Shown here piece by piece: positions 1-11,289 of a stretch of 64,000 bases of DNA. The first letter of the stretch is position 1; each line of letters starts with the position of its first letter. This stretch comes from Symsagittifera roscoffensis (lineage: Eukaryota; Xenacoelomorpha; Acoela; Convolutidae): assembly GCF_963678635.1 (NCBI RefSeq), contig NC_087071.1:43511095-43575094 (forward strand), written 5' to 3'. The position numbers and the translations under genes were made by a program. The notes beneath the pieces were generated by a model that saw only the letters and a list, made by a program, of their open reading frames with translations, was not told where the DNA came from and did not search any database.

Positions 1-806
1 ACGGTTCATACCTTCGACTAAACCGTTTGTCCAAGGTGCATGAGATGTTCGTGGTTTTTGTGTTTGATGTTATATAAGTGGCATAGTGTGATGATTTCAT
101 TATTTATGAATTCTGTACCGTTGTCTGTAACTAAGATTTCGTGTAGTCCGAATTTAGCTATCCAATGTTCATAAAGCTTCGTGTAGGCATAATAAGCATT
201 ACAATGTGGTACTGGGTTAAGTGCTACATAATGTGTAAATGCGTCAACAAGGACCATAACGTAGGAATTTCCTTCAGAGGATGGTGAAATTGGTCATTTT
301 GTATCGAGTGAATTGCGATGGTTAAAATATAAACTTTGTCCTTTAAAATCTTGTTTTTGTGCTATTTGTTTTTGATTTGGATAAGGTTTATTTAATTGAC
401 ATATTTTACAATCAATGCATAATACTTTTATCCAAAATGGTGCATTTGGGAAATAAAATTTTCGTGTAGAGTTTGAGTATGTTTTCTCTGATCCGGAGTG
501 TCCTTTAGTATTTTGTGTATGTGAGATGTTAAAAGCTATTAATATCATACTTAAAGGAAGACAGGGAACTTTTGAATCCTTTAAATTATATTCTAAAAGA
601 TCTGTATTTTCATTAATTGCTGTGTTATTAAATTTTCGAAAATATCGGAGAAGTGTTTTATTTCCTAAAATTGTGGTATCTGCTTTTACGGGCTTAGTTT
701 TGTATTTGTTCCATGATTTTAATTGTCTAATTACTGGGTCGAGATTTTGATATTGTTTTAAGAGTGCAAGTGTAATTTTATCTGTGGGGGAGAAAAATAT
801 TGTCAA
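1..806 (-). pseudogene. E1 integrase part (zinc-binding and start of catalytic core)
   Basis: The right half (about 294-806) carries an HHCC-type zinc-binding region with GHSGSEKTYSN followed by a CIDCKIC pair, typical of gypsy integrase N-termini. The left part (18-257) carries the catalytic core, with the first acidic motif in VDAFTHYVALNPV and the second in VTDNGTEF. The third catalytic Glu and the C-terminal domain lie beyond the window edge. The role in an active element would be insertion of the cDNA into host chromosomes. This copy is a broken fossil. Confidence 0.85.
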
Positions 807-1190
807 TTTCTAGTTTTGATAGGGGAATTGTGTCAAGTGGATCATGGATGTCAAAAACTTGATTTATTGTGTATTTTGAATCATTTGTTTGCGGTCCTGA
901 TAAATTTATTTGATCGGTTAAATTTTCTTTTTCGATTAATGGAAAAAGGTCCTTTTTGTGCGAATGTTGTTTTATTTTTTTTTTGTTGAGTGTTATTTTT
1001 TATCCATTGTGAGAATGGAATTGGTCTGAAAGTTGATGTTCCTAGTAAATAAACTTCGTAGTGATTGTTTTGGCAATCTAAGTAAAGTGGGAAAAGTTGT
1101 AGATTATTTATCTGTGATTGATCAATGTCAGTTTTTACTGCATATTTGCATTCTAGTCGGGATGATGTTTCATCTTTTGTGAGATAAAAT
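807..1190 (-). other. E1 pol interdomain between RNase H and integrase
   Basis: This stretch joins the RNase H end to the integrase zinc region in E1. It shows AT-rich remnants consistent with the connection segment found at this position in gypsy pol, but no recognisable motif and no clear reading frame of useful length. No other feature is visible. Confidence 0.5.
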
Positions 1191-3719
1191 TTAATATTTT
1201 TGTGTTATTTCAACTGTAGTTTTTCGTGTGAGTAATTCAGGTGGCGTATTTCGACTTAATGTATCTGGTAACGCAAGGTTTTTTCCTGCTGTCCAAACTA
1301 TATAAAAGTTTAGAAATTTCATTAGAATTAGTTGAAATCTATAAACTCTATGATTTGGATTTGATTTTTGTGTAAAGAGAAAAATAATTGGTTTGTGATC
1401 TGTGAATAGAACTGTTGGGTGTTTTGATCCAAGTATCAGAAATTCATATTCTGTAAGTGTATAAATTATAGCTGTACACTCTCTCATTAGAGTTGAGAGT
1501 CGCAGCTCTGCTTGAGTGAATAATCGTGAATTTGCTGATATAAGGTTCATTTTATTTGTTCCATTGTGTGATTGTAGTAATGCTGCGCCCATGCCAAAAT
1601 TTGAAGCATCGCACATTGCATAGAATGGTTGATTTGGATCTGGGATTGTATTTGAAATTTGTTCAGTTAAAAGTATTTTAATTTCTTCAAATCGTGTGTG
1701 ATGTTCAGTGGTCCATTCAAAGTTATTTTGTTGTCTGAGGATATTATAGAAGGGTCTTAAGTATAATTGCATTTTATAAACATATTTACTTAAGAAATTT
1801 AACAATCCAAGGAATTCTTGGATTTTCTTTTTATTTGTTGGTGGCTGAAGTTTTTGAATAGCATCAATGCGTGATTTTAATGGAGTGATAGTGTTTCGTT
1901 CAATATTATGTCCTAAAAATTTAATTCGTGTTAGAAAGAAGTGTGATTTATCGGGAGCTGCCTTCAGATTTTCGTTCTGAAGTAATTTATGATACTGTTC
2001 TAAAACTGTAAACATTTCTTCTTTGGTTTGTGATTGCATAAAAACATCATCTAAGTATGTGATTGCATTTTTCTTGAGTATTAGTGGTCTAAAAATTTTA
2101 CTCATAAAAGCTGAAAAAGCTGCTGGTCCTGTGAATATTCCATAGAATAAGCGATTAAATTCATATTGTTGATTTCCAATAACAAATTGTGTTAAACGTC
2201 GTGATTGTTCATCTAGTGGCATTTGGTTATATGGACTATTCATATCTGTGGTTGTGAAGTATTTACCATTTATCTTTGTCAAGATAACTTGTGTTGGTTC
2301 AATAGGCCAATTTCATTTTGATTCGTCAATTAGTGAATTGAGATATCTAGCGTCCAAAACTATTTTTAGTGATTCACCTTTTGCTAGAATGATAACAGGG
2401 TTAATAAACGTGTTACCTTTTGGTTGTTCTTCCTTATTTACTGGTGAGATAATTTCGTATTGTTCTAAAATGTCAAGTAATCTGTTTACTTTGTCATGTA
2501 AGTGAATTGGTACTTTACTGGCTCTTTGTTTTTTGAAAACTGCGTTGGGTTTTAACGGGAGGTGTAGTAATGAATTAATTTTTCCAACGTCAAATTTTGA
2601 TGTTGCGTAGACTGTTGAATATTTTAACAGTTGTTTTGCTAATTTATCAAATTCGGTTTGTGTAATTTGTGAATGTTCAAAAATAAACATTGTTAAAAAT
2701 TTTTGTTGTTCTTTTGTGTAATTTGTTATATTGAATGTTGGTTTAAAATATGGTGTTTTTGTGAAGTAATCTGTGTTTCTTTTTTCATTACTTGTTATAT
2801 TATTTATGAATAATTCTTCGTCAAGAATTGTGGATTGGCAAATATCTAATAATTGGAGTATATTATTAACGCGGTAGGCTACTTCATTTATAGGTAAAAT
2901 TGTAGCATTTGTTTCACAATATCCTAAAAGTCCTAAGGGTAATGTTACTTGATATGGTGTATTATTATACACGTGTAATGAAATGATGTCGGAATTCGTG
3001 TTTTTCGAATATTTTATGGATGAGATCGTAATTTTGAAAAATTTGTGAATAGGTTTAAATTCGAAGTCTGACATAAAAAGTTGTTGTTTATTTTGACTTT
3101 TGTTATACTGGTTAACTTGTTTTATTGAAAAATTATATATATTTCCTGATAGTGGTTTCAAGTATTTCCGTTGTTGATTGTAAATTGGGTAAAATTTTGA
3201 GAAGAATCGTGGTTGTTTGTTCAATCTTTGGAAGAATGTTAGGGCTGTATTTTTTGTTTTTGTGTACTTATCTTTGATTTGTATTTTACTATTTAGGATG
3301 TTGATTGTTGGTATATATTTAGTTATAAATGGTATGCCAATGATATTGTGCTTAAAATCAGTAATATGAAATATTTGTTTAAACGGTTTGTTTAAAATTT
3401 TGTTTTGTTCCATTGTTCTCGTGGGGAGAAGAAATAATTGGAATTTTCCATAATTTACTAATGTGAATCCTTGTGATGTTGCTAGTTTACTAGACGTTTC
3501 AAGAGGTGTTAATTGTGGATGTAATGTTTTGATTTCATTCCATGTGGGAATATCAATTATATTTGAATCTGCTCCTGAATCAATTAAAAAATCAATTTCA
3601 AGATCTGGTGGTTGAAATTCTTTGTTTCTCGGGCTTTCTAAGAGAATGGAATTGTCCAAATTTTTTCTTTGGGTTGTTGTTTTTGTATATTTTGATAAAT
3701 ATGTTTTGTGTTTGGGCAT
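1191..3719 (-). pseudogene. E1 pol: protease, reverse transcriptase and RNase H parts
   Basis: The right end (near 3,590) holds an aspartic protease active-site motif, FLIDSGADSN, and a GIPF-type flap and body region follows. The segment near 2,320-2,500 contains VPIHLHDKVNRLLDILEQY and GESLKIVLDARYLN, typical of the gypsy RT fingers. The RT palm shows YLDD (about 2,046-2,057), preceded by GPAAFSAFMSKIF. The thumb has LGHNIERNTITPLKSRIDAI and EFLGLLNFLSKYV. RNase H is marked by MCDASNFGMGAALLQ and FTDHKP. Protease and RT occupy two long adjacent open stretches on the same strand. The order PR-RT-RH then IN places it in Ty3/gypsy (Metaviridae) and excludes Ty1/copia, where integrase precedes RT. 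A long region between protease and RT (about 2,600-3,300) has no recognised motif. Confidence 0.9.
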
Positions 3720-4658
3720 TGTGTTTCGTCTTTTTTATCGGGTTTAATTACCGTGTTAATTCCGTTTACTTCTTGTGTAGTTTGTATATTATCAATGGGT
3801 TCAATATAGTAATTGTGAAGGAGTTCCAATTGATTTTCATATATGTGTGAAGTAAGAAGTTGTTCATATATGATAGGTTCATAGTCGTTTTTGACTGTTA
3901 TCATATTTACAGAGATGGTATTTTCTGTATCACTTTCTGTATCTGACGATTCAAAATTTATATGATTTAGTTGTAGTTCGTTACTGCCTGTGTCATCAAT
4001 ACCAGGGTTTTCTGAAGTTGTTTCTTCATTTGTCTGCACTTGATTAATGTGTCATCGATGTTTTGGTGTGCTACTTCTGTATCGATGTTTAGAATCAGGG
4101 AACGGTTATTATTCCTGTGTGGTGACTGGGAATAATTTCTGTATCGATTATTGTAACTTGAGTTTCAATTTTGTGAATTATTTCGTGATCTGTTTTGATA
4201 ATTATCGTTTTATCTGTGATAGTTTGATCTTTTATATGGATTATTTATTGATCGATTGTTCGGGTAATTCTGATTTCGAATGTTTCATTAACTTCTATTT
4301 CTTTTATGTGAATAGTTTCTATTTCTGTTAAATGATGAGTTTCATGATTGATTATTGGAATAGTGTCTATTCCTTGGGTTTGATTGGGAACTGGATCCAG
4401 AAGCAAACTGTGTTGTATTGGAATTTGATCGTGAATAGTTATTTTGGTTATTTTGGTTATTCGATCGAAAATATCTATTTTGTGAGGATTTTCGTGTATT
4501 TCCTCGTTCGGGTGATCTACCTCTATAACCTGAGTTATATGGTGATTGATTCTGGTGAAAATTGGGTTGTTCGGAAGTGGTTTTCCTGAACTGTTAATAC
4601 TATATATTTTTTTGTTTGGTAGATTTTGGTCTTTTTTTTCATGTATTGATAGAACGAT
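3638..4658 (-). pseudogene. E1 gag-pol linker, acidic
   Basis: An acidic Ser/Thr/Glu-rich stretch (about 3,640-4,039, with SDTESDTENTIS) overlaps the start of the protease region in another frame. From there to the gag end (about 4,040-4,658) the minus strand carries Ile/Asn/Glu-rich remnants that fit a gag C-terminal tail after a zinc knuckle. The overlap of frames is the kind of layout in which this family makes Gag-Pol by frameshift, but no slippery site was identified. Its function beyond linking gag and pol is unknown. Confidence 0.5.
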
Positions 4659-5480
4659 TTACAGGCAATAATTACACCATTTTTTGAAAGATGGTTTGCC
4701 TTTAAAGTTTGGATCTTTTTCGTAGATATTTAGTATTTCAGTGATTTTTTCAATCAGGTCTATGTCTGATTCTTGTATATTATTTATATGTGTAGTATTT
4801 GTTTCAATTCGATTAACATATTGTAATTTTAGATTTTCTGTTTCTTCGAGTTTTATTGTGAGTTCTGCTTGTTCTAGTTTATCTACTAATTTTCGAATAT
4901 CTAAGTCTGGTTCTCGAATTGAGGAAGGATGAGATGCTCTCTTTTTTATAGCTATTTTCCTTAATTGAGGTGTTAAGGTCATCATTAAAATTTCTGTCAT
5001 TTTTGTGTTTTTATAGTCATGTGTATTAAGTGAATATGCTTTTCGAACTAGTTTTTCGAATCGTACTGCTAATTGTTTAATTTTTTCATTTGGTAATCTG
5101 CGTATTTTCTTGCATAAAACTCTTTGATGTTGTTTGTTTCTTTCAGAGTCAAACATTTTTGAAAATTCTTGTGTGAATCTTTTCCAGTCAGATTTTATTT
5201 CTATGGGTAATACTGAAAAACATTTTTGAGCTGCGCCATCTAGGGTTGTTTGTATTAGTGCTGTGCGTCTATGTATCCAATTTTGACGTAGTGGCGTGTT
5301 AATTGGTTCGGGTCCTATATTTAAAATTAAATTTGCTGTTACTGCATTTAGAAAATCTTCTACAGAATATTCAGGGTCTGTTCCTGTGAATACCATCAGT
5401 GGTTTATTGAATGTTATTGATGATCCACCCATGAGGTATGGATTCATTGTCACTTGTAGTGATTCTGCGGCATTTGGCAT
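4659..5480 (-). pseudogene. E1 gag (capsid-like) part
   Basis: This 273-residue open stretch begins MPNAAESLQVTMNPYLMGG and contains a helical capsid-like region. FTGTDPEYSVEDFLNAVTAN is followed by WIHRRTALIQTTLDGAAQ, DWKRFTQEFSKMFDSERNKQ and LAVRFEKLVRKAYSLNTH, a pattern typical of gypsy-type Gag (retrotrans_gag family): a short F-x-G motif, a tryptophan/arginine helix, and an F-x-x-x-F helix. Its end has WCNYCL, which looks like the first Cys pair of a zinc knuckle. Gag would form the virus-like particle and package RNA. The start was chosen at the methionine just upstream of the conserved block. The call is by fold-like pattern, not by database match. Confidence 0.75.
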
Positions 5481-5552
5481 TTGTGAAAAGTTTGAAAGTT
5501 GATTTTTTGTTATTTCGTGTTGCTGAAGGTAATATGGAAGCGGTATTTCGTT

Positions 5553-6098
5553 TTATATTTGAGTTGGTTGATAAGAATGCATTAACATTGGGTTTTGTGG
5601 TTGTATTGGTTGAAAAGACTGTGTATTAGATGGGTTTTGTCTATGCATTTGTTGTGGGTTTTGTATATCTGTTGGGTTTTGTGGGTAAATTTTCATATTT
5701 TGAGATGGTTGAGATTGTCGCGGTCTCTGTGTGCGATATTCTTTATTATATGGTGCAAAAAAATCTGGTTGGTGATAATCATCTTCCTCAGATGATAAAT
5801 AGTTTGTATTATATGGTGTATGTTGTTTATTTTTATTTTGTTGAAAGAATGGGTATTTTTCACTATAATCCTGTGTAGGTTGTGGATTTTTTAGAAAATT
5901 TCCTGAATTGGTCCATGTTTTTGGGAGATTCCAATAATGGGAGCATACGTGGTTTAAATCTTGTGCATTTTTTCGGGGAGGTTGGCTTGTTTTTTGTTTG
6001 TGAGCATAATTATAATTGTGTTCTGCAAAAGTATTTCTTGTGAACGGTTTTCGTGTTTTTGACGTTATTGTCATTGGTCTATACGTTTGATAGTCCAT
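5553..6098 (-). pseudogene. E1 Gln/Asn/Pro-rich ORF upstream of gag
   Basis: This 181-residue stretch is rich in Gln, Asn, Pro and Tyr, with tandem variants of QNPxxxQxxQPxQ near its C-terminal end (for example FQPIQPQNPMLMHSYQPTQI). Such low-complexity, probably disordered sequence is common in N-terminal regions of retroelement Gag. It lies immediately upstream of the capsid-like part in the same direction. No enzyme motif is visible. It could be the Gag matrix-like region or a separate small ORF, and I cannot decide between the two. Confidence 0.5.
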
Positions 6099-6497
6099 AT
6101 GTGAATGTTTTGGAGCAACCGAAGGTTTAACGGTTGATTGTAAGGTTACCTGTGTTAGTGATGTATTTGTATTTCTTGGTGTTGTCAGATTGGGGTGTAT
6201 TGGTGAAATACTTTGTTGTGTAGTTGTTGCTGTTGTTTGGACGATTTCTTAGTTTATGAAGTGTGATGGTGTTTGAATATCTTGTTGTGTAAGATTTCTC
6301 GTTCCATTGAGGGTTTCATTATGTATGACCGTCGAATTTAAACTGTTATTTTGTGTACCAGGTAAAAATGTATTATAATTTAATGGTGTTGCATCAATGG
6401 TTAATGGTACTACTTTTACATAATCTCTGTGAAAAGATTTTGTGAAAAGATTTAGAAATGCATGATGAGACCAGTCAGGGTCCCAAACGTAGTCTGA
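6099..6497 (-). other. E1 low-complexity Thr/Val-rich interval
   Basis: A short AT-rich interval between two E1 ORFs. The minus strand reads as Thr/Asn/Gln-rich peptide pieces that resemble the flanking low-complexity region. No RNA gene or separate motif is seen. Confidence 0.4.
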
Positions 6498-7118
6498 TTA
6501 TTCTGAAAGAACAGTGTCGTCATTGGTATTTTGAGGTCTAAAATTTTTTCTTGCTTGTGAAATTAAATCTAAATTATGGGTGAAATAATCTATTATAAAC
6601 CATGCTAAAATCTTTTGTAAATTATGTTTAGTGTTTTGTGAAACATCTTCTTTTGTGAAATGTTTGCGAATTATATGTAGAAATGTTAAAAATACTGTGA
6701 TTTCATTTCGTACTTTTGTATGTTTGGATGTTTCAGTTGGTGATATACTTTGAACTTCTGTTTTTTCTAATATCGATATATAACTATATATTATTGCAAA
6801 AATTTCGTTAGTGAATATGGAGTTTGCTCTTTGTGAATTATGATATTGTATGCTTTTGATATATTCTTTGAATACTTTTGAAAATTCTAATTCAACATCG
6901 TTTGTTTGAATTACATATTTACGATGGGCTGTATTTGATGTGCTAAATTCTATGGTGTAGATTCCGTGTTGTTGTGTTAGATTACATATGTCTTTCAAAT
7001 AATATTCAATAATTTGTCTTTTGATTTCTACATCTGGGAATTCTGCTTTGCATGGGCTGATTCCTGGTTTGAATAAATTTACGAGTAAGTTCTTGCAAAA
7101 ACGTGTTTCCTCTATCAT
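6498..7118 (-). pseudogene. E1 unrecognised helical ORF
   Basis: A 206-residue open stretch, mixed alpha-helical in character, contains IKRQIIEYYLKDICNLTQQ, ELEFSKVFKEYIKSIQYHN and EITVFLTFLHIIRKHF. I do not recognise a family. It has no signal peptide and no convincing membrane span. It sits between the basic N-terminal ORF (7,190-7,534) and the Gln-rich ORF, so it belongs to the part of E1 upstream of the capsid. It may be a matrix-like N-terminal Gag region or an extra ORF. Its length and low repetitiveness suggest it was once a real protein. Confidence 0.5.
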
Positions 7119-7534
7119 CGAGTGAATCTATAAGAAAGGGAAAAACTGCTTCGTCATCAAGTGTACTGGTTTGTGATTGTATTGCTTTTTTATTCTTCTT
7201 TTTCCTCTTGTTGATGAATTTGAAGTTGTTTCTGAGTCGGAAAAACATAACTGATCATGGATGGGACTTTTTTATCTACAGATTCTTTTAATTTGTATAG
7301 TTCGTCTAAACTATTGACTTCTGATTCAGAAAATGCGTTTCTAGTTTTTGAAAATCTTTTTCGTGTGATTTGTCTTTGTTTGTTTATAATTTTCCTTTTT
7401 ATTGTTTGTCGTTTTGTTCTATTGTATCCAACTGATGGTGTATGAGGTGTGATTACAAGATCGTATTTTTTGTTAGCTATTTCACAGTTGTGTAAAACGA
7501 TTGTTTGTTTGTTTCCTAAATTTTTGCATGACAT
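7006..7534 (-). pseudogene. E1 first ORF region, Lys/Arg-rich
   Basis: The right part (7,190-7,534) begins MSCKNLGNKQTIVLHNCEIA and is strongly basic (KRQTIKRKIINKQRQITRKR). A partly overlapping frame (7,006-7,248) continues with FRLRNNFKFINKRKKKNKK. Basic tracts like this can bind RNA or act as nuclear localisation signals, but that is inference. It appears to be the 5'-most coding part of E1, and no coding continues beyond 7,534 on this strand. Confidence 0.45.
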
Positions 7535-8980
7535 AAGATTTAGGATGAGGGATGCAAGAAATTGTTAGTTATTTCAATTGCCTTAGACTGTTAGTCCTTA
7601 CGATTTTTTGGTTAGCTTAACCTGGGTCTTTTAGTTCAGGGTTGGAGAGAAAAGTATGACGATTCCGAAGAAAGATTTTTTAATTTCTCGTGGCTAGTCT
7701 AAGTTAAGGTGTTAACTTACCTAATCTTACTTAGGGGTAGTGATTGTGTTCAAGGTTTGGAGAATAGTAAATCGATCCACAGGGTTCAAGTATAATTCGT
7801 TAGATACTATTTTAAACTTACTAAGTCTAAGATTTATCCTGGGTCTGTTCTTCAACCGAAGTTCTTCACTGTTTATCTTAATTTGAATGGTTAGTTTTAT
7901 TGAAAAATTTCTGTTAGTCCTGGGTCTTTTGGAAAGGTTGGATAGTGAATCGACGTTTGAGGTCGTTAGACACTTGCTTAGTGGGTGGGGGAGAACAAAA
8001 TTGTTCTTTTTGATCCAAGGATAGGCCTTGATGATCAGATTTTTAAAATTAAGTGAATCTTTAAGTTTAAAATGGTTTAAACTTATTTAATAAAAAGGTT
8101 TAGTTTTTTAATGATATTACTGAGCTTATGATTGCTGTTATGTTTAGGTGATGAAGCTGGAACAACAGGATGTTTTATGATTGCTAACAATTTATTGTCA
8201 TGCTACTATTTTTTATTTTTATTTTCAATAAATATTTTTCAAATATGTTTTATATAATACTGCAGAAATTAAAAAAACGATCTGAGATCTTTTTATCAAT
8301 CGTTATTGTACATTAATAATTTTGCTTAGCGCCTGAAATGATCATGAAGATTTACTTCAAAATTTTATGTTTGCAAATGAAAATCTAAAATCATTGCTAA
8401 TAAGATTCTAAATATAAAAGTTTGTGTTGGCTTTTGCCGTACAACCATAAAACTAAATGGTAAATTTCTACTTAGTCGTATATCGCCTCTTGTTCGAGGT
8501 CTTCTTCCAATACCAAGTAGTTCTAGTATTGTGCGGAATATCGGCTCTGATCTTTTGAGTCGTAGAGACATTTCAATTAAGTTATTATCGTGTAACATTT
8601 TGAAAATGTTTTGTCTAATTTCTAATCTATTTTTGGTTAATTCTAAGCTATTAAGGTCTTATTCGAGACTTATGGTCGCACCAGATGAGTTTAGGTGGTA
8701 TTGGTTAACTCATAGAGTAATTTCGGATAGGGTACACCGTCTGCTCGTCACGCTATCTTATTTTCGGCCGGATAGATTCGTGCAACTTCTTAGTCTAAAA
8801 CCGATCCTAATCTTACTCTTATATCTACTAGTCTCAGGGTGTTTAACTAGTCTCTGCTAGGCTCAATAGATCTAGAGTATACTGGCTTATTTCAACTGCT
8901 GAAGTTCTCTTGGAAAGGCAACTAATTTCTAGGTTAAATTCAACTCTATCTGGTGCTGAAATTACAAGTAATTTCAGCAC
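7535..8980 (-). other. E1 probable leader and 5' LTR region (unresolved)
   Basis: This 1.4-kb AT-rich, largely non-coding stretch lies just upstream of the first E1 ORF, where a leader and 5' LTR are expected. On the minus strand an AATAAA polyadenylation-type hexamer lies at 7,896-7,901. A CCTGGGTCT-like motif recurs near 7,620, 7,830 and 7,918 on the plus strand. A 77-residue minus-strand ORF at 8,365-8,598 has no recognised motif. The far end coincides with a perfect 13-bp palindrome whose arm begins TGCTGAAATTAC, which could be an LTR-type TG start. With the other LTR outside the window, the boundaries cannot be confirmed. Confidence 0.4.
8953..8980. repeat. Perfect inverted repeat, 13-bp arms
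   Basis: GTGCTGAAATTAC at 8,953-8,965 is followed after two bases by its exact reverse complement at 8,968-8,980. It would form a tight hairpin. It sits at the likely outer edge of E1. Confidence 0.85.
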
Positions 8981-9359
8981 TTACAAATAAGTGGGTTTTT
9001 AGTTAGATGGATTATGATTGGTTAATATTAAATATTTTACATTGGTAAAATATCCAATTTATCCAATTGAAAAATGTAGTTTAGATCAGGTTCCAATGTA
9101 GACACTACTCGGCCCAGAAAAAGATTTTTTTTTTCGAAAGCCTTTTTAAGCTACAAAAATCTATTAATAGTCAACTAAGGCACTTTTACGCTGTTTTGAA
9201 TGACCAGAAAGCGTCATGGAACTTGGAAAAAAGTCCCTGAGCCAAAAAATAAACCTACCATAAATTAGACTCCTCTCAGTCTGCAGAAAACGCAAGCAGC
9301 TGAAGTTGGATCCAGAGGGGTCTTTTGGAAAAAAAAAACATTCCCTTTTAGGTTAATTT
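8981..9359. other. Spacer between E1 and the repeat array
   Basis: AT-rich DNA. From about 9,160 it resembles the spacer sequences that recur inside the following array (the ACTAGCAGAAGTCAT-type and CAGTCTGCAGAAAACGCAAG-type segments), so the higher-order array probably begins here. No gene is seen. Confidence 0.6.
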
Positions 9360-9989
9360 GAAAAATAAGAGCACTAGGACCGTATCCGGAGGGGTCTTGT
9401 TAGCAATTCGACCATTTCCGGAGGGGTCTTCACTTTTCGATAGTACCTGAAGGGGTCTTGACTTGTCGATCGTAGCCGAATAAGTCTTGATATTTTGACG
9501 GTATTTGAAGCGGTCGTTTTTTTTCTACCGTAACCGAAGCGTCTTGATTTTCCGACCGCAGCCAAAAGGGCTTTGCTTTTTCTACCAGAGCCGAGAGTGT
9601 CCTGATTTTTTGAACGTACCTAAAAGGGTCTTGATTTTGTGACCATACCCGAGATGTCTTCGTTATGTGACCATACCCGAGGGGTCTTGGTTTTGCGACC
9701 GGACACGGAAGGGTCTTGATTTTCCCCCTGTATCGGAAGAGGCTTGAGTTTTTGACCGTACTCATAGGGGTCTTGATTTTTCGACCGTAACCGGAGGGTC
9801 TGGATTTTTTGACCGTGGACGAGAAGGTCTTGATTTTCGACCCTATTCGGAGTTTTCTATTCTTCGACCGTCCCCGGAGCTGTCTTATTTTTTGACGTAC
9901 CCGAAGGAGTATTTGATTTCTTTGGTAAAAACGCTTTCGAAGGACAAAAATTGTCTCATTCACATATTAGAAACACTAAAAATTTTCAA

Positions 9990-10620
9990 GTTTTGAGTAC
10001 CGAAGAAAGACTGATCATACAATTTTTATAGAACGGATTCAAAGGGACTCAAGCTCCTCCTACTACCCGTGAGCAACTAAATGTTTCCGTTATATGTTTT
10101 ATGCTCTTAGATCAGAAGTTTGACAAATTACAGAAGGATTAATCTTTTTTAGAAAAGATTTAACACTGGGAAAAATTTGCAAACTTTTCAGCAAAAGGAG
10201 CCGGTTTTGAATGTAGACCCTTCCGGGTACAGAAAGTTTTTTTATGACAAGTGAAACACCTTGAATTATATCCAGAGTGGTCTTTTTTGGAAGTAAAACT
10301 TTCCAATCTAGTTGAACAATAAGACCATTAGATCTTACCAAAATGGATCTCGACATTTCGATTGTAATGTCGAGAAATTTTTTCCAAGCTTCAAAAAGCT
10401 ACTAACGGTGATCAATTAAGGCAAACTTATGCTGTTTTGAGCGACTAGCAGAAGTCATCGGACTTGGAAAAAAAACCCTAAGCTGAAAAATAAACCTGCC
10501 TTATAAATGGATCCCTTTAAGTTGAGCACGTTAAATTGGACCCAAAGGAGTCGTTTTTTGGAATTAAACCCTGCCCATTTAATTTAATTTGATCAAAAAG
10601 AGCAAAAAGACCGTATCCGG
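9990..10620. repeat. Array spacer copy 1
   Basis: A non-array spacer between blocks of 30-bp units. It shares the sequence around AACAAAAGGAGCCGGTTTTG, the CCAGAGTGGTC segment and the TCGACATTTCGAT segment with spacers near 11,300-12,060 and 12,870-13,440. Confidence 0.7.
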
Positions 10621-11289
10621 TGGGGTCTTGTTTGCAATTCGACTACACGCCGGCGGGGTTTTGCTTTTTCGGTAGCGTCCGGAGGGGTGTTGATTTGTCG
10701 ATCGTAACCGTAGGGGTCTTGATTTTTTGACAATAACCAAAGTGGTCTTCATTGTCCGACCGTACCCGAAGGGGACCTCGATTTTCCAACCGTAACCGTT
10801 GGGGTCTTGATTTGTCGATCCTATTCAAATGGGTCTTCATTTTCTGACCGTAGCCAAAAAGGTCTTTTTTTTAGACCTTACCCGGAGGGTTCGTGATGTT
10901 TCTACCGTACCCAGAGGTTTTCGAACTTTAGACCGTACCCGGAGTGGTCCTAATTTTTTAGCAGTACCCGGAGAGGTCTTGATTTGTCGACTGTATCCCT
11001 TGCCGTCTTTATTTTTGGACCGTGTCCAAAGGGTTTTGAATTTCCGACGGTATACGGAGGGGTCTTGACATATTGACCGTAACCGAAAGAATCTTGATTT
11101 TTTGACCATATCCGGAGGGTATCGATTATTAGACCTTACCACAATGGGTCATATTTGTTTGACCGTACCCGGTGGTTGATTGTTTTTTCTGCTGTGCCTT
11201 GAGGGGCCTTGATTTTTTGACCGTGCCCGGCGGGTTCTTGAGTTTTCGACTGTAGCTTCTTTTGGAAGAACGCTTTCGGCGGACAAGAA

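Larger units (their letters stand above)
1..8980 (-). mobile_element. E1: broken Ty3/gypsy-type LTR retroelement, cut by window edge
   Basis: Reading right to left on the minus strand, the element shows a probable leader or LTR region, small N-terminal ORFs, a Gln/Asn/Pro-rich ORF, a gag-like ORF, protease, reverse transcriptase, RNase H and integrase. This PR-RT-RH-IN order is that of Ty3/gypsy elements. Its 3' end, including the rest of integrase and the 3' LTR, lies left of position 1. The element is broken, with perhaps six to ten interruptions, but long reading frames survive, so it is of intermediate age: older than E5 and younger than E2-E4. It is not closely similar to E2-E5: its protease uses D-S-G rather than D-T-G and its gag differs. 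The right boundary near 8,980 is an inference from where element-like sequence fades and a perfect palindrome occurs. No second LTR is visible for comparison. Confidence 0.85.

Noticed and set aside
4047-4589. Plus-strand ORFs opposite the E1 gag-pol linker, Tyr/Phe/Cys-rich
   Set aside because: Antisense shadows of AT-rich minus-strand coding sequence.
8365-8598. Minus-strand 77-residue ORF as an E1 gene
   Set aside because: It lies in the probable LTR/leader region, has no conserved motif, and its length is expected by chance.
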